Shown piece after piece: positions 5,801-8,879 of a stretch of DNA of 8,879 nucleotides. Each line of letters starts with the position of its first letter. The stretch's first letter is position 1. A program made the position numbers and the translations under genes. The stretch is from an uncultured Gemmataceae bacterium (GTDB taxonomy: Bacteria > Planctomycetota > Planctomycetia > Gemmatales > Gemmataceae). The stretch spans positions 1-8,879 of the forward strand of contig CAKZUU010000362.1 in the NCBI GenBank assembly GCA_937922175.1, given 5' to 3'. The notes beneath the pieces were generated by a model. That model was not told the DNA's origin. It saw only the letters and a program-made list of their open reading frames with translations, and did no database searches.

Positions 5801-8157
5801 TCGACTTTCGGTCCCTCAACGTTTGGTGCGGTCGCAACCGTCGAACTGACTTTGGTGACGGGTGTGACGGCCGACGGCTCCGACGCTTTGGGCGCCGACC
5901 CGTTGTTCGCGGCTGACTTCCATCGATTTCGGCCTCCGTAGCCGTACCCGCCGTAACCGTACTTGTCATCCCGAACGCCATTAACGACGGCTCCCAAAGT
6001 GCGAATACCCAGTTGAGCGACACGCTGGGTGGCGATATAGATCTTCGGAATCTGGCTGACTTCGTTGAGAACCGAAAAGATGACGCCGTCCATATGTCGG
6101 CCCAAAAGAAGCGCATCCACCACCGGGAGCACCGGGCAAGTGTCCACAATGACAAAATCGAACTGTGACCGCAGCCAGTTTAGGACTTGCCCGAGTTCTT
6201 CTTGGACCAAGGTTTTCAGAGCAACTGGGTCACACTCACCCGCGGGAATAAAAAACAAGTTCTCCAAATGGGTCGAGCGGATGGCGTCGGCCACGTTCAG
6301 TTCGCCCCGAAGAATTTCGGACCAACCCGGCACATGCGGCATGCCGATCAGACGATGTGCCGACGGATTCCGAAGGTCGAAGTCGAGCAACAACGTGCGT
6401 TTGCCCGCCATCGCCAGGCTCACCGCCAATTGCGTCGAGAGCGACGTCTTCCCCTCGCCCGCCATCGCGCTGGTGATCATGACCATTCGCAGATTCGACG
6501 AGCGGGAGGCATTCAAGAGGACCGTCCGAGCCGTTGCCACCGCTTCATTGAGGGCAAAACGCCAGTGTTGGATTTGCTCTTCATTCGTCATCCCGGCGAG
6601 ACCGAGCAAGCGTTGTTTCGGCATCGCGGGCACCGTCCCGACCAAAGGTAATCCCAGCCCGTAGACGATCTGATCCACACTCTCGACCCGGCGGCTGTGA
6701 AACTCCCAAAGAGACAGTCCCGCCAGCACCAGCAGGAACACAAGCCCCCCGCCGAGAATCGACATCTTGATCTTTCGCTCTTTCGGGTCGGTCGGAAGCA
6801 CTCGTGCCTCCTCGAGTTCGCGAACTCGAGGCAGGTTGTTGACCTCCTGCTCCAAACGACGACGTTCGTTCCGAACCAGTTTCAACATTTCGGCCGTCGC
6901 CTCGGAATTCAACGCTGAATCATCCAACTGTACCTGGTTCTTCGCCAAATCCTCGTACATCTGCTTCTGACGATCAAGCTCCTTCCGGAGGCGGTCGAGA
7001 AGGCTTCGCTTAATTTCCAGCGTCTCGTTCAAGGAGGCCGACTCCTTCACCACATCCGTCGCAGCACGTTGTCGCCAATAACTTTCGGCTTGTGGTCGGA
7101 GTTCAAGCTTTCGCTGCGTGATTTGCTCCTCGATCCGTTTTTGATTTTCTTCGAGGCGAGCGACGACTTCGGCCCGGTAGCCCAGCGCTTTGGCATTCAC
7201 CACCTTGGAGGTTTCGGTCTGTAAATCCTCCTCCAACTGCCTGAGTGCCCCATCCTGGGCGAAAAACTCCTGGAAGTACTTATTGTCAAGAGGCAGTCGG
7301 CTCGGATCGCGGTTTTGTAGTACCTTCTCCCGTGTCTCCAGTTCCGAAACGTCTTCTTCCAACTCGCGCATGCGAGCTTTGATCCGTTCCATGTCCGCGC
7401 GAAGGAAGGCCATTTGAACGGTTGCCGCGCTGGCACCCCCACCGCCTTGGCGGAAAAACTGACGGCGTGCCGCTTCGTCCCGTTTCAACTCTGAATCCAA
7501 GTCGCTCTCGAAACGTCGGAGGGCTTCCAGTCGTGCATTTCGCACTACCTGTTCGGAACTGATGAATTCCGAGAGGTAATTTTTGACGATCGCATTCAAC
7601 AACAGGCGGATGTCCTCGGGATGCTCCCCTTGCAGCTTCACCTCTAAAACCTGCGCGTTTCCTGGTGCGTTGAAGGTCAACGCCTGTTCCAACCAAGACA
7701 GTGGATCGCCCATTTCCCTGAGGGTCTGAAGCTGGTTGAGCTTGGGATCTCTCAACGCCGCGTTAATCACCTTCTGGTTCTTGATCAGGGCAATCTGCGT
7801 TTGGCGGAAGTTGTCGAGAGAGACGTCCTCGACGGGGCGAAAGGTTAACGACGGCGTCCGCGGATTTAATTCCAGCACTGCCCGGGCGGTGTACTTCCCG
7901 GCGGGTGTGAAGAAGTAGATGGAAAGTGCCACCAGCAGCCCGGCGACGGGCGCGAGGAAGGCAGCCAATTGCCACCGCCTTTTCAACGCCTTCAACAGGG
8001 CCAAGCCGTTTGGCGGTGCGGTGACGATCGGTGGCGGAGGTGCCACGCCCGGTGCTAGATTCGGTCCCCACGCCGGGGACAGCGGCAATAGGCCGGCAGT
8101 GGAGGGATCCGCCTCCGGCACGATTTTGTCACTCATCTTGGGCGGATTGGTGGACAT
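5797..8157 (-). CDS. Wzc-type polysaccharide chain-length regulator / tyrosine autokinase
   Basis: This 786-residue inner-membrane protein combines a Wzz-like co-polymerase with a bacterial tyrosine kinase. A Pro-rich cytoplasmic N-terminus (1-55) leads to TM1 (about 64-83), then a periplasmic part with long coiled coils (about 205-450) and TM2 (about 466-484). The cytoplasmic BY-kinase domain follows: Walker A SAMAGEGKTS (563-572, with Ala where Pro is common), Walker A' LLLDFDLRNP (589-598) and Walker B FVIVDTCPVL (668-677, TCP rather than the usual TPP). A short cluster of Tyr733, 735, 738 and 740 separated by glycines follows and is the likely autophosphorylation site. A polar Ala/Ser/Pro tail of about 45 residues ends the protein. 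The family controls polymer length and export by cycles of oligomerisation and phosphorylation. ATG 8157 is fixed by an in-frame stop at 8172-8170 and a GAGAAG purine box 9 bases upstream. It starts 24 bp after the exosortase gene and overlaps EpsI by 4 bp. Confidence 0.96.
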   Translation of the reverse strand: MSTNPPKMSDKIVPEADPSTAGLLPLSPAWGPNLAPGVAPPPPIVTAPPNGLALLKALKRRWQLAAFLAPVAGLLVALSIYFFTPAGKYTARAVLELNPRTPSLTFRPVEDVSLDNFRQTQIALIKNQKVINAALRDPKLNQLQTLREMGDPLSWLEQALTFNAPGNAQVLEVKLQGEHPEDIRLLLNAIVKNYLSEFISSEQVVRNARLEALRRFESDLDSELKRDEAARRQFFRQGGGGASAATVQMAFLRADMERIKARMRELEEDVSELETREKVLQNRDPSRLPLDNKYFQEFFAQDGALRQLEEDLQTETSKVVNAKALGYRAEVVARLEENQKRIEEQITQRKLELRPQAESYWRQRAATDVVKESASLNETLEIKRSLLDRLRKELDRQKQMYEDLAKNQVQLDDSALNSEATAEMLKLVRNERRRLEQEVNNLPRVRELEEARVLPTDPKERKIKMSILGGGLVFLLVLAGLSLWEFHSRRVESVDQIVYGLGLPLVGTVPAMPKQRLLGLAGMTNEEQIQHWRFALNEAVATARTVLLNASRSSNLRMVMITSAMAGEGKTSLSTQLAVSLAMAGKRTLLLDFDLRNPSAHRLIGMPHVPGWSEILRGELNVADAIRSTHLENLFFIPAGECDPVALKTLVQEELGQVLNWLRSQFDFVIVDTCPVLPVVDALLLGRHMDGVIFSVLNEVSQIPKIYIATQRVAQLGIRTLGAVVNGVRDDKYGYGGYGYGGRNRWKSAANNGSAPKASEPSAVTPVTKVSSTVATAPNVEGPKVE

Positions 8158-8181
8158 GGTCGCGGCTTCTCATCTCATAGG

Positions 8182-8879
8182 TCAGATTTTTTCCGTCGGC
8201 AGAGGCCTTTGGCTTCGCGGCCGGACGCCAAACGCCATCTCGATGTCGTCGGGAATTTCTTCATCCACCAAAACATACGTCAAAAACTTCATCTCGAGCC
8301 ACAACATCACCAACGCCAAAGGCATCATCAACCAGCCCGCCAAATCATGAAACACCAGGTCCGCCAAGCGGCTTCCCACCCAAACATGCAAAAAACCCGT
8401 CAGCGTAATGCGAACCACGTTCGACACGACGGCGATGGGAATGCTGCTGACCACCAAGATGGTCCGATCCAACAGGGGACGCGAGACCACCGCCGCAAAA
8501 CCGAAGCTCAGGGCCACGAAAATCAGCAGCATTCCCAAACCGCTGCACGCTTCCGCGACACCCAAGCGCAAATCCTCGATGAGGATGACATTGCCTTCCG
8601 AAACGGCCGGTAATCCCGCCAGCTGAAAAATCGCGGTACTCGCTCGAGTCGCGATGGATTGCAACTCTCCTCCCAACGACCGCTCAATTCGGTAGGGCAA
8701 GGGAAACATGAAAATGAGAAAAGCGATCGAAGGCCACGCCCATCGCAGTGTGTTGTCCCCACCCAGGAAAACAAAAACTCCTGCCACGCACACGACAAAG
8801 GCGAGACCGTCGAGCCAATCGCTGGAGTAGGTCAACAGATTCCCCAGCCGAATCAGGACGCCCAGAGTGAGAAAAGCCA
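8182..8879 (-). CDS. Exosortase (archaeosortase/exosortase family), 5'-partial
   Basis: This is a multi-pass membrane transpeptidase-like enzyme thought to cleave C-terminal PEP-CTERM-type sorting signals and pass the proteins to the envelope or extracellular matrix. The frame stays open to the window edge (the last codons before the TTG at 8835 read AFLTLGVLIRLGNLL), so the N-terminus lies outside; the TTG is not a convincing start. Numbering from 8835, hydrophobic segments lie at about 8-25, 32-48, 101-118, 125-148 and 165-188. The catalytic triad is intact: Cys97 in VAEACSGLGML, Arg142 in SNVVRIT and His163 in VFHDLAGW. A charged cytoplasmic tail (about 190-217) ends the protein. It has no C-terminal EpsI domain; EpsI is a separate gene two positions downstream. 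No protein with a PEP-CTERM-like tail is encoded in the window, so the sorting signal it recognises is unknown. The Wzc-type gene follows after 24 bp. Confidence 0.93.
   Translation of the reverse strand, partial: AFLTLGVLIRLGNLLTYSSDWLDGLAFVVCVAGVFVFLGGDNTLRWAWPSIAFLIFMFPLPYRIERSLGGELQSIATRASTAIFQLAGLPAVSEGNVILIEDLRLGVAEACSGLGMLLIFVALSFGFAAVVSRPLLDRTILVVSSIPIAVVSNVVRITLTGFLHVWVGSRLADLVFHDLAGWLMMPLALVMLWLEMKFLTYVLVDEEIPDDIEMAFGVRPRSQRPLPTEKI

Noticed and set aside
6065..6664. A 199-codon plus-strand open frame opposite the kinase domain
   Set aside because: The minus strand there encodes Walker A, A' and B motifs. The plus-strand product is low-complexity Ser/Arg-rich text.
8833..8835. TTG as the start codon of the exosortase
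   Set aside because: The frame continues open to the window edge with hydrophobic residues typical of the family's N-terminal membrane helices, so the gene is better read as truncated by the window.

Overview
The window reads as a piece of a moderately GC-rich bacterial chromosome made only of protein-coding genes. I see no tRNA, rRNA, CRISPR array, insertion sequence or phage gene. The gene set is an exosortase/EpsI exopolysaccharide module next to a degenerate M24 protein, a gamma-carbonic-anhydrase-like protein and an arginase-family enzyme. This, with generally weak Shine-Dalgarno sequences, suggests a Planctomycetota-like organism. That placement is an inference from gene content, not from a marker gene.

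Left part (1-1746, + strand): a serine hydrolase of the CocE/NonD (X-Pro dipeptidyl-peptidase) superfamily, cut at its 5' end by the window edge. Its catalytic triad is intact, and it resembles the alpha-amino-acid ester hydrolase branch. It converges on a two-gene minus-strand unit (3444-1806). The first gene is a gamma-carbonic-anhydrase-family hexapeptide protein with its three zinc histidines. Four bases after its stop begins a protein with the creatinase/M24 (pita-bread) fold, in which all five metal ligands appear to be replaced. Divergent from this pair, across about 74 bp, is an arginase/agmatinase-family enzyme (3519-4346, +) with a complete set of binuclear manganese ligands.

Right part (8879-4350, - strand): an apparent operon, read right to left. 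It encodes an exosortase (5' end off the window), a Wzc-type chain-length regulator and tyrosine autokinase, an EpsI exosortase-associated protein, and a membrane sugar-phosphate transferase that would start lipid-linked glycan assembly. The last two junctions are 4-bp ATGA overlaps, so translation is probably coupled. Together they look like the initiation, export-control and protein-sorting part of an envelope polysaccharide locus. Glycosyltransferases, flippase, polymerase and the sorted substrate proteins are not in the window and would be expected beyond 8879 or elsewhere. The operon ends only 3 bp from the convergent arginase-like gene.

The least ordinary items are the M24 pseudoenzyme coupled to the gamma-carbonic-anhydrase homologue, and the compact exosortase/kinase/EpsI/transferase operon. 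I found no evidence of a wholly new multi-gene system.
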